Assembly: GCF_000002985.6 (NCBI RefSeq)
Contig: NC_003284.9
Span: forward strand, 10,788,001-10,852,000
From: Caenorhabditis elegans
Taxonomy: Eukaryota; Nematoda; Chromadorea; Rhabditida; Rhabditidae
Length of the DNA: 64,000 bases
Direction of reading: 5' to 3'
The position numbers and the translations under genes are program-made. Shown in pieces: positions 1 to 11,400 of the stretch. The notes under the pieces were generated by a model. The model did not search any database and had not been told where the DNA came from. It saw nothing but the letters and a program-made list of their open reading frames with translations. Position 1 is the stretch's first letter. Each line of letters starts with the position of its first letter.

Positions 1-1551
1 ATCCCAGCAGAGTACATTACTGAAGGAGCAAAAGCCAAGCATGTGTATCATTTGGGGGATATCGAACTTCTTACAGCAGGTATTCAAGATTTGAAAACTG
101 CAAAAACGTATTTGTTTGTTTTCAGACGCTCCTGTTCAAAAATACGAAAAACGAATCTACATTGAGACAAACATGGAAGAGCGAATCCGTCAGTGCATTC
201 CAATTTATGTGCAGTATAAAGCTTTTTACGAGAAAGTTAGCTTGACCAAAATTACTGAAATTGAAATAGCAAATTCAGACTGTTTTTGAAACGAAAGTTC
301 ACGAAACTGTATTGCCAACAGACGAAGAACCAGTGGAAGTAGAAGAGCCTGTAGTTGAGCCAACAGAAGGAGATGAGCAGATGGCATCAAGTTCTGAACA
401 CATTACCAAAGATAATGAAGAGCATCATGTTGATCACCAAGAACATCACGAAGTTTCAGATGAAGAAAGAAGAATCGAAGAGGAGCGATTTAGACTTGAA
501 GGTAAAATAAAGAGACTTTTTGTCAGTTATTCTCAATTTCAGAAGAACAAAAAAGGTTGGATGAAATCAGAAGGCTAGAGGAAGAAAGTCTTAGATTGGA
601 AGAAATCCGTCGCATTGAAGAAGAAAAGAAACGCATAGAAGAAATCAGACGTCAAGAAGAAGAGCAACAAAGAATTGAGTTAGAACGTAGAGAAGAAGGT
701 AGGCATCTAAAAATAGACTCAAAATGTTTGATTCAAGTGACTCACAATTCAGAACGTCGATTGGAGTCTGAACGAAGAGCCGAGGAAGAACGAAAGCGGG
801 AAGAAGAAGCAAAACTTCAAGAGCAAAGAAGAAGAGAGCAAGAAGACGAACACAAAAGAAGAATGGAGGAATATCACAGAAGAGAACAGGAACGTCAAGA
901 AGCCCTGAAACGACGAGAGGAGGAAATTAAAAGAAGAGAGGAGGGCGAGAAAACTCGAACTGTCTCATCTTCTGAAAAGGTTGAAAAGAAGGATCCATGT
1001 GTGCACTATCCAGTTTTAACACAGGTAATGCATATATTTTATCTGTGACTACATTCTGTATATACTTTTTTAAAGATTAAAAATTAAACAATGGTATGTG
1101 ATCGCTTAGGTGTGGGCTTTGTCATTTTTCATAGCACTACGTCCGGGTTTTTTCATAACTTCCAAAATGTTACTTAAGCTTGGCAAATAAACGACAAGTT
1201 CTGAAAATTTTGAAAATTTTTGCGTGTTGTCTTTTATAAACATTTTAAGGAAACCGTTATATATTTAAAAAGTACTAGTAGCTTAAAAATACAAAAAAAA
1301 TTGAAAACATTTGAAACAAATAGCGTAAGTGCATCTTTAAACTTTTTGCACTTTTAAAGAAATTTTTATTTTCTAATAGTTCTATTTAAAATTATGCATG
1401 ATATTTTTCCCAATATTTTAATTTTATTCTTATTGTACATACTTGCAATTTCCTTTCATTTTCAATAGTTCTTTAATTTCAGGGTCAATCGTTCAGCCGA
1501 TCTATTGAGCTTCGACATGAATACGTGGAGGACCCATGTCTCAAAAAATAA
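1..1551 (+). CDS. 3' part of a gene encoding a charged coiled-coil protein (5' end outside window)
   Basis: The gene is cut by the left window edge. Visible exons are 1-79, 125-235, 279-501, 543-698, 753-1024 and 1483-1551, ending in TAA. All introns are GT-AG and the phases agree across every junction; the 236-278 intron is only 43 nt. The visible product is about 300 residues. A non-repetitive start (IPAEYITEGAKAKHVYHLGD) is followed by an acidic stretch rich in Glu and Val, then about 170 residues of Glu/Arg/Lys-rich heptads with frequent RRxEEE and ERRxEE units. These should form a long single alpha-helix or coiled coil. The last exon adds a short tail ending DPCLKK. No catalytic motif is visible. 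Many cytoskeletal and scaffold proteins carry such helices, so I do not name a family. The convergent CAP gene ends only about 130 nt away. Confidence 0.85.
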
Positions 1552-1626
1552 ACCATCGTCATTTGTTTAGCATTTACCAATTTCTCTGAACTAACTTGTA
1601 TTGTTATCAATTATCGCTATCAGATC

Positions 1627-1632
1627 TTTATT
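1627..1632 (-). terminator. Poly(A) signal of the double-CAP gene
   Basis: AATAAA on the minus strand, about 50 nt past the stop codon of the CAP-domain gene. It lies in the 130-nt gap between two convergent genes, so the two 3' UTRs are very close or overlap. Confidence 0.55.
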
Positions 1633-1681
1633 AAGCTTTCAACCCACTAATTTCTTCTATACACTTATACAAATAATAAAA

Positions 1682-4535
1682 TTATTTTGAGATCACACAT
1701 AAAGAAGTTGTCTTTTCACAATCTGTTCCAATCGGGCAATCATCATCGACTTCGCAAGGATCCCCGATTTCATAGATTTTATTGTTCTTTCTGTTGCCTC
1801 TGAAATTTGAAACAATCTTCCCCAAACGTCTCAAACTATCAATCAAACTTACGCTGGCCCATAGTGACAAACCACGTACGACATCTTCGGACAGTTTGCG
1901 ATTCCACAACCAAGACGGTAAGTACGATCCCAGGCCATCTGAACCTCTACTACTACCTTATCAAATTGACCATTGGTTTGATACCTGAGTGTAATGTCCT
2001 ATCGCTTTCCCTTTCAAATCCCACAATTCGGGTGTCAGAACGTTATCAATTGGAGTACCGAACTCCTCCAATTCCTGCCACCACTTCTCGACGGCCTTAA
2101 ACAGTTTTTTGATGGATGATGACAACATTGATAATATTATATTTATGGAAGATCAAAGGAACAGTTACCGTATGTATAAGGCTTCTAGGATCAGGGTTTG
2201 AGAAAGAACTCATGTAGAGATTCTGACCCTGATTCGGTCTTTCGTAATGTGCCGAGTGTGCAAAAACGCAATTATTTGCCCAGTTTTGTGCAAACCGTTC
2301 CAACATGCAGTCATACTCCATTTTGATCATTTGACTAGCCTTTGGCTGGGAAGTGTTTGTTTCTCCATTCCATTCAAAACCTTTTGCAAGACGAGATCTA
2401 AACAGTTGACGTGAAAAGTTAAACTATTTTTTTGTATAATACCTATAAAAATTGTGTTGCTCCAAAGTGAAATTGCGGGTGACATCTGACACAAGGGAGT
2501 TATCACATTGGAAACTTCCTCCATCATCCTTTACCATAGAAGGTGCTTGACATAATCCTTCAGGTACTAAACATTTTGATCCTGGATATGTGAAACAGTC
2601 TTTATCCTCACAGCAGGGTTTTCCATTTTCGTAAATCATTTCTTTTTCGCATTGGGCTCGAAAATATATGAGTTGAGAATATTTAAAATCAGAGTAAAAA
2701 CTAGCGGAATTGGAAATGACAAATTAATCTAAAAACTATGTATATGTTCTATTTTCACTGCTAGAATCAATAAAACTGGTGTTTCAAAATTAATGTATTA
2801 TTGCGCAAGTTATTTTTAAACCGGAAGCTAGAAAATATCACTTATAAACTCACTTTTCGTTATAAAGACAAGTGAAAAGTGCAGATTCACCGTCGCCGCA
2901 CATAATATACGAGCATCCAACTCGATATGTTTTTCCTTTTGCCATCTGAAATTTTCACAACTTCATTAATAGGTCTATATCAAATACACTCACGTTTGCC
3001 CATCCAAAATAATTTCGTCTGGCATAGAATCTATTTTTCTGATCCTCATTGCCTTTTTCTTCACCTTGCTGCCACCAATACTTCATCGCGTTTCGCATAT
3101 GTACAGTAGAGTCGTGCCCATCAAAATAAAAATAGAAACTGAAAACAAACAAATAATGTTTTGACTATGTGAAAACTAGTCACCGCTTAAAAAGCTGAGC
3201 GTTGGAGCCAAGTACCGATTGCGGCATAAAGTGCTGAGGGCAGGAGGTTGACCAATTGGCTGCAAGTGATGCCAGTTCACAATCCCAATCCTAAAATTGT
3301 ATGTTTGATGACAAGTTAAACTTGAAAAGATATTTCTAGTATTAAGGTGGTTGTTTGTTTTTAGAAAAGTATCTGATAGGTTAGTAGAATATCTCAAATG
3401 TCAGATTGCTAATATGTTCAATGGCTGTGAACAATAAGTTGATCAACTTTTTTGAAAATGTTGGTATTGGAATCAATAATTAGTTTGAAACTTCAAAAAG
3501 ACTCTATTGTTTGAAGCATTTAATCACACTTAAGTAATTAACAATATAATATCCCGTTCTAATATTCTCAATGTTATCTCAAAAGTACAAACTAACCAGT
3601 TTATACATATTTCTCGCACCGTTCATGAGACCTCTCTTGTTTCTTTGCTTTCCGAAAGCCAATGATCTTCGTAATTCATTGTGGGTTGTCAAGATGATCT
3701 CCTGCTGTAGCTGAGTGATCGTTGATTTGTTACACACATGTTCGGTTAGCAGTTCTAAAACGAACACATACACGGTCAATGAGATAAAAGGAACAAGGCA
3801 TTGAAAATCAACAAACCATCATCAAGACCACCAAGTGCTTCTACAACCTTGTCGTCTACATCGTTCCACACGTTCTGCTCAAGAAGCTCATCATTTCCTC
3901 CACTGCCTTCTATATTCACAGTCTAAAAAATTTCAATTAAAAAATTGAGCCAATGAAAACATACCTGCGCATATCGAAAAATAAGAAAAAGAGTGACAGC
4001 GGAAAGGACCACGTTCATAATAGTCATCAGCAAGCAAAGAGCATGACGGGTACCTTGTATTTGAATCCACAAATTCGATGCGGGAGGCGCCGCGGCTGAA
4101 ATTTATTTATGAAGACCGAAGTCGAGACTAAGCTCCGCCCCTCAAAGTTACCAGTTTATTACGTACTCTCCAGAAAAAAGAGAGAGGAAAAAGAAAGTGT
4201 CTACGAATTATTGATGCGACTTTCAAACTGTAAAAGTTGAAATAGAAGGGCAAACACAAAACACTGAAAGCGAAAGTTTCGAAAAGTTTTGAACACAGTG
4301 ATATAATGAATTGAAAATTTGGAACAAAATAAGGAGAAAGTTCAAAAGTCAAACGAATCAAGCTTGCCTACCACTGATACAACAACTATACTATATATCA
4401 AATTGTACACCGTTACTGTAATAATTTATTGGTTTTGATAGGTTTGTCCTTTGTTCTGAAAGGGCGTCGCTCCTCTCTGGAATTTTATGCTAATTCGTTC
4501 AAAACAGTACCTGAAGTAGAAGTTGCAGAGGTCAT
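1682..4535 (-). CDS. vap-1: Double CAP/SCP-domain extracellular protein (venom-allergen-like, VAP-1 type)
   Basis: Two CAP (SCP/TAPS) domains in tandem. Exons: 4511-4535, 3965-4095, 3817-3922, 3597-3754, 3184-3290, 2994-3138, 2854-2945, about 2440-2640, about 2169-2396, about 1986-2096, about 1805-1930, 1682-1802. The 2854 to 2640 junction is uncertain. CAP1 has THNELRRSLA, NMYKLDWDCELA and RVGCSYIMC. CAP2 has EQHNFYRSRLA, YDCMLERFAQNWANNC and HYTQMAWDRTYRLGCG. Each is followed by a small Cys-rich tail (GKPCCEDKDC; GDPCEVDDDCPIGTDC). The predicted start (MTSATSTS) precedes a hydrophobic helix at about residues 25-50, which could be a signal anchor; the internal Met in MTIMNVVLSA would instead give a cleavable signal peptide. 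C. elegans VAP-1, made by amphid sheath glia, has two CAP domains. The symbol rests on this architecture and on remembered location near plc-1. Confidence 0.8.
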
Positions 4536-5554
4536 GAGTGTGAGAAACCGCAAAAGTGAAACCTAAAAATTGGTGTCGGCATATAATAATACACACGGTA
4601 GTTTCCTCCCTTTATGAAGCGCTTTATATGTTTGTTATGTTTCTTTTTTTCCCCATTCACGTCTTCTGCCACAATAAACCCCTTCTCACTATTTTATTAT
4701 CTGTCAATGCCATGCAAATTTGGGGTTGCGACGTTGACAGGAATCGTCTGGTTGCTGTCAAGAAAAGACTGTGGGGATGCGGTTGTCAAGAGGAAGTTGA
4801 AATCGAAATGTTTTGTTTTCGCTTTTACTCGTGATTTCGATCAGATCATCAATTTCGGTTTCCAGGTGACAGAGTGTTCTGGAACCCAAATAAGTTTGAT
4901 TTGATAAGTGTTCTTTATTTGAATTGATTCCAATATGAGTTTAATTTAATCAAGGTCATGCGAAAAGTTAAATCAAGAAATTTGTGGTGCAATATTTATG
5001 GAAGTGGAGGTACAGTGGACGAGTGGCTGAAAATTGAAATTTTGTATATCAGAATTTTTTAAAGGTTTTTGTAATAACATGTTTAATACATTTCTAATAA
5101 GGTCAAAAATATTACACTGCTAAACGACACCGATTTTATTCAAAAGATTATGAGACTATGTATTTCTCCAAAAAATTTAGCCATTCGTCGTCATAAAAGC
5201 CTTTATAAACGAAAACTAAAATTTATTCAGTGTATATTTTTTCTACTCGAGAACCCTAAAAAATTTTATATAAGTAAGTTTTCACAAAAAAAAATGTTTT
5301 TACGGGTTTTGAGCGCACCGTAAGATTTTTGGAATTCCTTTGGATATTGCCTTTTGGAAACAGTCTAACGTTTTTAACATAACCCATATATTTTTTGAAA
5401 CTTGTAACAATCTATCACAGTCTAGCACTTTCTCTAGTTATACGGTTTTTCGTTTACTAGTCTTTTAGTTTTATTAGTTTTTGTAATTCTGAGACCCGTG
5501 TTCAAAGTGTTGAGTTTCACATTTAAATCTACATTTTTGACTTTATATGTTTAC

Positions 5555-6687
5555 CTGAAGAGACAAAGAATGTCGAGTCTACTTTGACACTGCGCATAAG
5601 AGCATCCAATCGATTCAGTAATCTATAAATAACAGTTTGGACGGGTTATAAACATTTTGTTAGTACTTGTGACTTGCTATTCGAATTGCTGGATGCAAGT
5701 TGAAGAGCTGTTTGAAATTGTTGAATAGTTGCTTCTGGTGTTGTACTACCAGTCACTGGGAAACTTAGTTTCAATGTTCCATTAGTGACACCACCGTTAT
5801 CCAACAAACACTCTTTGATCACTGCCTGAGCCTTACTCTCCAAAGTGCAATCCCATGTCTATAAATGAAAATAAAACTGAAGATTTATGTTCCAAAAAAC
5901 CTTTCCACTAGCAACTGTCTTGTCAAATACGTTACGAGTAGCCACGGACATTCCATTTGGGCACGTAGTACTAGCAGCTGTAACGAAATCAGATGGAGTA
6001 AAGATCAAATTTAGTTACAAAAGGAGAAGAAAGCTTAATGATTTCCTTATCAACCAGAACACAGACATAATTTACCATAGTTTTACGGAGAAAACGGAAA
6101 ATTGGGAAAAGGAAAGGAATAAAAAGTTTATGCGACATAAATTTACCATCACGTTTCACTCGTTGTCTTTCGAGAAAATAGTTATCGTCAGCAATGTGGA
6201 TTTGGCTTCTGAAATTAAAACGTTCTAATAAACTTCAATTCTTACTTATAATATAATATATTCAAAACTGTGTAATAAAAAAATATGTTTGTTCTAAAAA
6301 AATGTGCAATAAAATTTTAACACCAAAGAAAACAGTTATAACAAAACAGTCTGGTTTTCCTTTATGAATGTGCTATCTAGTAAACAATATGTTGGTTAAA
6401 ATTTTTTTTATTTCTTCAATTTAAGCACATGAAGTCAAATATTTTTGTTTTAAAATTAAACTGGCAAATTGAATTTTGACTTTGGAATGTTCGATGGACT
6501 AGCTTTCAGTAATACTTGTCAAATAACTTTTTGAACACCAAAAACAGTCTGCTATAAAAACGCATTGCATAACTTAGAACTACGTTAAAACTCAGTTTAC
6601 ATAGCGGTAATTTACATTATTCTCAAATCATTCAACTTACTGTACACTGACAAAAACAACCAGCAACAATACAAAAATTTGCATCAT
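5555..6687 (-). CDS. Small secreted protein with signal peptide and RVKR processing site
   Basis: I do not recognise the family. Exons: 6641-6687, 6147-6208, 5901-5977, 5667-5858 and probably 5555-5622, with phases matching throughout. The start ATG (the first of two Met codons) gives a clear signal peptide, MMQIFVLLLVVFVSVQS. About 15 residues later comes RQRVKRD, a furin-type dibasic site, so the mature chain probably begins at AASTTCPNG. The mature part has a few cysteines and a Thr/Ser/Gln-rich middle. The 3' end is ambiguous. Reading through the donor at 5667 gives a short tail ending LTKCL and a stop at 5646. Splicing to 5622 instead adds a Cys-rich stretch (SIGCSYAQCQSRLDILC) that continues into an exon I could not place. 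A secreted proprotein is the safest description. Confidence 0.65.
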
Positions 6688-7069
6688 AGTTGAGCTCCAG
6701 TTCAATCCAGTTCAATATAAAATAAGTGAATCAGATTTCATTCTATCCATCCACAGAGACAATAACCCATTTGTGTGCACACCTGTTTTTTTAACAAACG
6801 CAGCAAAAAAAACTTTCTGCATGGCAAAATGAAATGGTTGAAAAATCGTGACTTATTTATTAGCTTTCAATGTGAATGTACACAAAAATGTAAATGAAAA
6901 AAAAAGTATTGCAATTTGCAATAAATCACATAAAAAATGAAGTAAAACACAAATAGAACATTTTGGCAGATACTAATAAACACTATAAGATTTCTATTAA
7001 AAATTGAAAAGAAAGATCATGTAACACAAATATAAATGAAAAAACAGTTGTTAGATAGTAGAATTCAGG

Positions 7070-7207
7070 TCACTTTGGTCCAGCATCCATAGTCAACGAC
7101 TTGCCAAACTTGGAGAATTTACGTGGAAGACCGATTGAGCGAACGCTGGATAAACTTATTTTGCGCGTTGTGGTGGAGGAAGAAGTTGTGCTTTCCACAC
7201 GTCTACC
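7070..7207 (-). CDS. Orphan terminal coding exon, Ser/Thr/Arg-rich (upstream exons not found)
   Basis: A clean 45-codon open stretch runs from a good acceptor (ATGCGTTTTAG) to TGA and encodes a basic Ser/Thr-rich tail (for example STTTRKISLSSVRSIGLPRK). The block just upstream (about 7215-7340) could encode a hydrophobic segment, but in a different frame with no donor to reconcile them. This could be the last exon of a small minus-strand membrane protein, or chance. There is no homology evidence. Confidence 0.35.
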   Translation of the reverse strand, partial: GRRVESTTSSSTTTRKISLSSVRSIGLPRKFSKFGKSLTMDAGPK

Positions 7208-8160
7208 CTAAAACGCATACTATACATTGCTGGTGCCCCAATTGAAAAGATAGATGTATGCATAATTATTATCGATAGGTTGCAATTGTAAATGTAATAA
7301 ATAATAAATATTAGTAAACACGATAGGAGAATCGCTGAAAAATCAAATAATCGAGATTTAAGTTCACACAACTAATTAATTTTATAAAGAAGTATTTTTG
7401 CATTTCATATTGATCATTGAAATTGAGTTGAGCAGAAATATGTCAAAAATTTTGAAATTAAGAAAGATTATACATATTAACAGCAAAAAATGTCTTCAAA
7501 TTTACTTTTCATGTTATTTTAAAATATTAAAATTTGTATTGTAAAATTACAGTTAGAATTACAAATTTTAATCTACTTTAACGATAACAAAATAATATGT
7601 TTATACATTGTTCATAAGTTTACAAAACTAAAAATTTCCAGCTTTTTTTAAATTTTGTTAAATATATACACATATTACGTTTATTTATTCACTATTTAAT
7701 TTGAGCTACTAGGTTTTTGTGTTATTTTTCACACTTTATACTAAAAAAAAATTTAAATTTCATATTCAGTGGTACCAACGAATACATCACCATTTGCATA
7801 CTGTGTGAACAAGGATGGAAAAAATCCAATTTAAACAAAGAAAGAAAAACAGACTATTCATACAAACAAAGAAACCGTAAATTTAAGAAGTTGCCAACCA
7901 CAGCTACAAAACCAAATATATAGTGAAAACATAATTAATCCCAGTAACTTCAAATATCCTCTCCTGGCAGTCCTGAGTAGTATATCATATAATAAGTTTC
8001 GTCCTTTTTTGGAATACCCTCACGAATGATTTTTGCCATTTCGTGAAACTCCTGTAGAACATTTTTCATTTGGATGTAATTTTGCCAATTTGTTACGAGT
8101 TTTTTTGTAGAAAAATCGAGGATTCGGATAATGTAGAGTTAAATAAATACCCATTTCATG

Positions 8161-8166
8161 TTTATT
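8161..8166 (-). terminator. plc-1: Candidate poly(A) signal for plc-1
   Basis: AATAAA on the minus strand, about 280 nt downstream of the long-isoform stop codon at 8447. No better hexamer was noticed closer to the stop. Confidence 0.4.
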
Positions 8167-8446
8167 GAGACATGTTAGTGGCATGAAAATAATATTAGCA
8201 TTGAGAACTTGTTCAGTATCATAGTTTCTTGTATGAAAAATAGGGATTTACATAGTATATCAATAATACACACGATTATGCAAACAAACATGCAGAATTC
8301 TTGATCGAACATAATAATTCAATAAGACGGATAGAAATGGAAAAGTGTGTTTAAAGTGAATTTTGAGGAAAGTGATAGGAATAGAAGTATTGATAGTGAT
8401 AATTGAGTGAAACCGAGTTGATCGGAGGGAAAGTATATGTGCATCA

Positions 8447-11400
8447 TCACTCGTGTCTGGGATCCATGCTTGCTTTTGCAGCTTCCAGTTTTGATATAAA
8501 TGATCTCACTTTTTCGAGGGTTGCGTGCACTGTGTCCTTTCGGTTTTCAAGTACAAATCTGCCCATTGACTTCCACCTCGATTGTGCTTTCCAAACATTT
8601 TCGTTTTGTCCTAACACTCGGCTTGTGGTGCGGTTGTTTGGATACTTTGGAGTCACTGAAATGTTTTTATATTATTTAAAGTTTTGTGAATGATAACATG
8701 CTAAAAGAAGATGCATCATAGACCAAGAAGTTGCACATTTTACCGTATAAAAGTGAGTCCGGAAATTTTTTCCATATTTTTGTGTCCGAGCAACACATAA
8801 ATCTTAAAAAGCACTTTGCTGACCTATTGATATACATAGGTATTCAAAACTACAGCCTAGTAAATAGAAACACACAAATTTGTGACACAAAACACATAAA
8901 ATGGTGAATATACAGTGCAAAACATCTTAATGGCCTACGATCATTGCTTCTTTTCCGCGCCAACGAAAGGGCTTGTAGCATACTTTGGCCTTGATTGAGT
9001 TTTGGATCATCGCAGGTTTCTTCAACAAGAACAAACTCGGAATCGTCTACATTTGAACGGCGAGCTTTAACAAACACCTGAAAACCAAAATAAAATTGTT
9101 GTTTTTGTGTAGTTTGATTATAAAAGCAACGTTAAAAGCTTAATGCTAACTTGTCAAATCAATAAACTTAATTTCCCACCTGACGAATAATGTCGGCGGC
9201 AGTGCTGTGGATTCCAGCACGTAGGATTGCATAAGGCTGATCTTCACTAACATTGTGAACACATACCAGAAATGTGTCGCCCATTGATCTTGCACGAGGG
9301 TTCAACCCTACAAATATCACACATTTAGTTTTATCATGACCCGATCTGTTAGTATCCTTACACTTGCCTTCTGTCACTTCAAGGTGCTCTCCAAAAGCGT
9401 CAGTGTCCAATGATCGTCCATGAAGTTGATTGCTTGATGCACTCTTTACGTGTCCATCTTTGGTCAACGGACTTGGTGAGACTGACGTGGAGCTTCCACT
9501 TGTTCCGGATTTTATAATTGAAGTGATCCAAGCTCTAGATGATGGGTCCTATAATTTAAGACAATGAATTATCAATACAAAATATTTTATCCCCCTATCA
9601 ATCACTTCAAACGGTTAGAATTTGATATTTCAGTCCAAACACTTTGATTCAAAATATTAGAAAACAGAAGCTGCGTTTGGTTAAATTGCTTCAAGCGGGT
9701 GCAGAAACTTCCTAAATACAAAACATGCGTTGTCAATAATCAATAAGGTCAGCATTCAAAGCATCATAGGTTTACTCAAGTTTCAAAACACCCAAAAGCC
9801 ACAAAAAAATTTTGAACAGCCATTCCCGTTGCTGCGTCGAGCTTTGTTCATCAGTCGTGTCAGTAGAGATCTCACCTATGCCCGTACTCCGATGAAAGTC
9901 CAGCAATATTGAGCGTTGAGTCATGTCGGCTAGTTAGAGAAAAAGAAAGAAAAAAGAAATTGGGAGGTAGGGCATGTTGTAGACAGTTACAATATTAGCA
10001 TGTAATGACGAAGCGATTTGTAATAAGTATAGTTAATGGAATTTGTAAAGGTTTGTATATATTGGGTTGAGGGAGGTGATGTCAGTGTGGTTTCTGTTCA
10101 GACATTCGCTGATAGTGTGGACGCATCGAATGTGGCTGCCCAGTTGAGTTTACGTGATGATTTGCTAGTTTTGCGCTGACGCCGTTTTTCCTCATAACTC
10201 ACACTGCCTTTTTTTCGTAACACAAAACGACGCATTGAACCGTTCCAGCAGGCCACGGCGTCCATGATAGGCTCGTTCAGAGGAAGTACCTAAAGTAAAT
10301 TATCATTAAGGATGTTTAAATCTGACTCCCGGTTTACTAAATATGTATAAGATTTGAACTTTTTATATAGTTGAATGCATTAGTAACAAAACTAAAAAAT
10401 ATCTTACTCTCTGCTCAATTGGATCTTCCCCAGAAGGTGCCGGCAGTGATTCTTCGATGAGTACATACTCTTCAACCTGATCCGCATTCTTTCCAGCGTT
10501 AAGCAGCGCCTGTTGCATCACCGTCTTCACTGTACTTCCTGACTCGCTGTGCACTGTAATTGCTGTTTCATCAGCAAACGCGCCTGTAATTCGAAGAACA
10601 AAGATCTGTTTCTTCAAAATTGGCGTTGGAGATAAATTGGGTGTCTGTAACGGAGTGTTTTATTTATTGTTTTAATTTTCTGGTGTTCAAGTACTAAGTC
10701 TGTGCGGTATGCCAGCGTATGTTCTAGATTACAATAGGTGTTTGAATCATCGTCGTGGAGGTAGATGTGTTCTTCTTGCTCGAATCTTGTTCTGAAAATG
10801 AAATTGTTGTTAGAAATCAAGTTTTGGAATCAGGCAAGCGAACTATCTAAATCTGCAAAAATGTAAAACCGTTCCGTGAATGTGCAATACTATCACATTT
10901 CTAAGATATAAATGATAGTGAATATATTGTTACGTTCTGTTAAGCTACTCATTTGAGGTACCAAATTCATGGTTGGACCTGAAATCCGCTTTCTGTGTGT
11001 TAGTAATATAAGTTTTCATGTTTATATGTGCTTTTGATCGCTACCTTAAAAATATCATAGCGTTGTCGATCGGAAGATTAGTTGGAGTTCTGAGTGGGAG
11101 ATGTCGGAAACCCGGACGAATGCATTTGACAGGAACAACTCGGTGAGCAACGACTCTTCCATTTTGCCCACTATCACATACTGCTATGCGAAGGAATGCT
11201 AAGTCAACACAAGCTATTCGAAGTTGAGTGGTGTGGTTCCAGATTGGATTCACAGAATTTCTCTGGACCACTTTTGATTTCTCACGAACACAGTCGTTGT
11301 GAATACCGATGACTTCAATTTCGACATATAAACTGGCGTAATGGGTGTTTGGATACACGTGCTGTCCGGATATAATCTGAAATCAATGAGAGTATATGTT

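Larger units (their letters stand above)
6688..8446. other. Gap between the small secreted-protein gene and plc-1
   Basis: Mostly AT-rich DNA with poly-A runs. Apart from the orphan exon at 7070-7207 and a plausible plc-1 poly(A) signal near 8161, I see no gene. A 38-codon open stretch at 7950-8069 (-) is too short to call. Confidence 0.5.

Noticed and set aside
7950..8069. 38-codon open stretch on the minus strand 3' of plc-1 (ending YYSGLPGEDI)
   Set aside because: Too short to exceed chance; the upstream candidate exon is in a conflicting phase and the region may simply be the plc-1 3' UTR.
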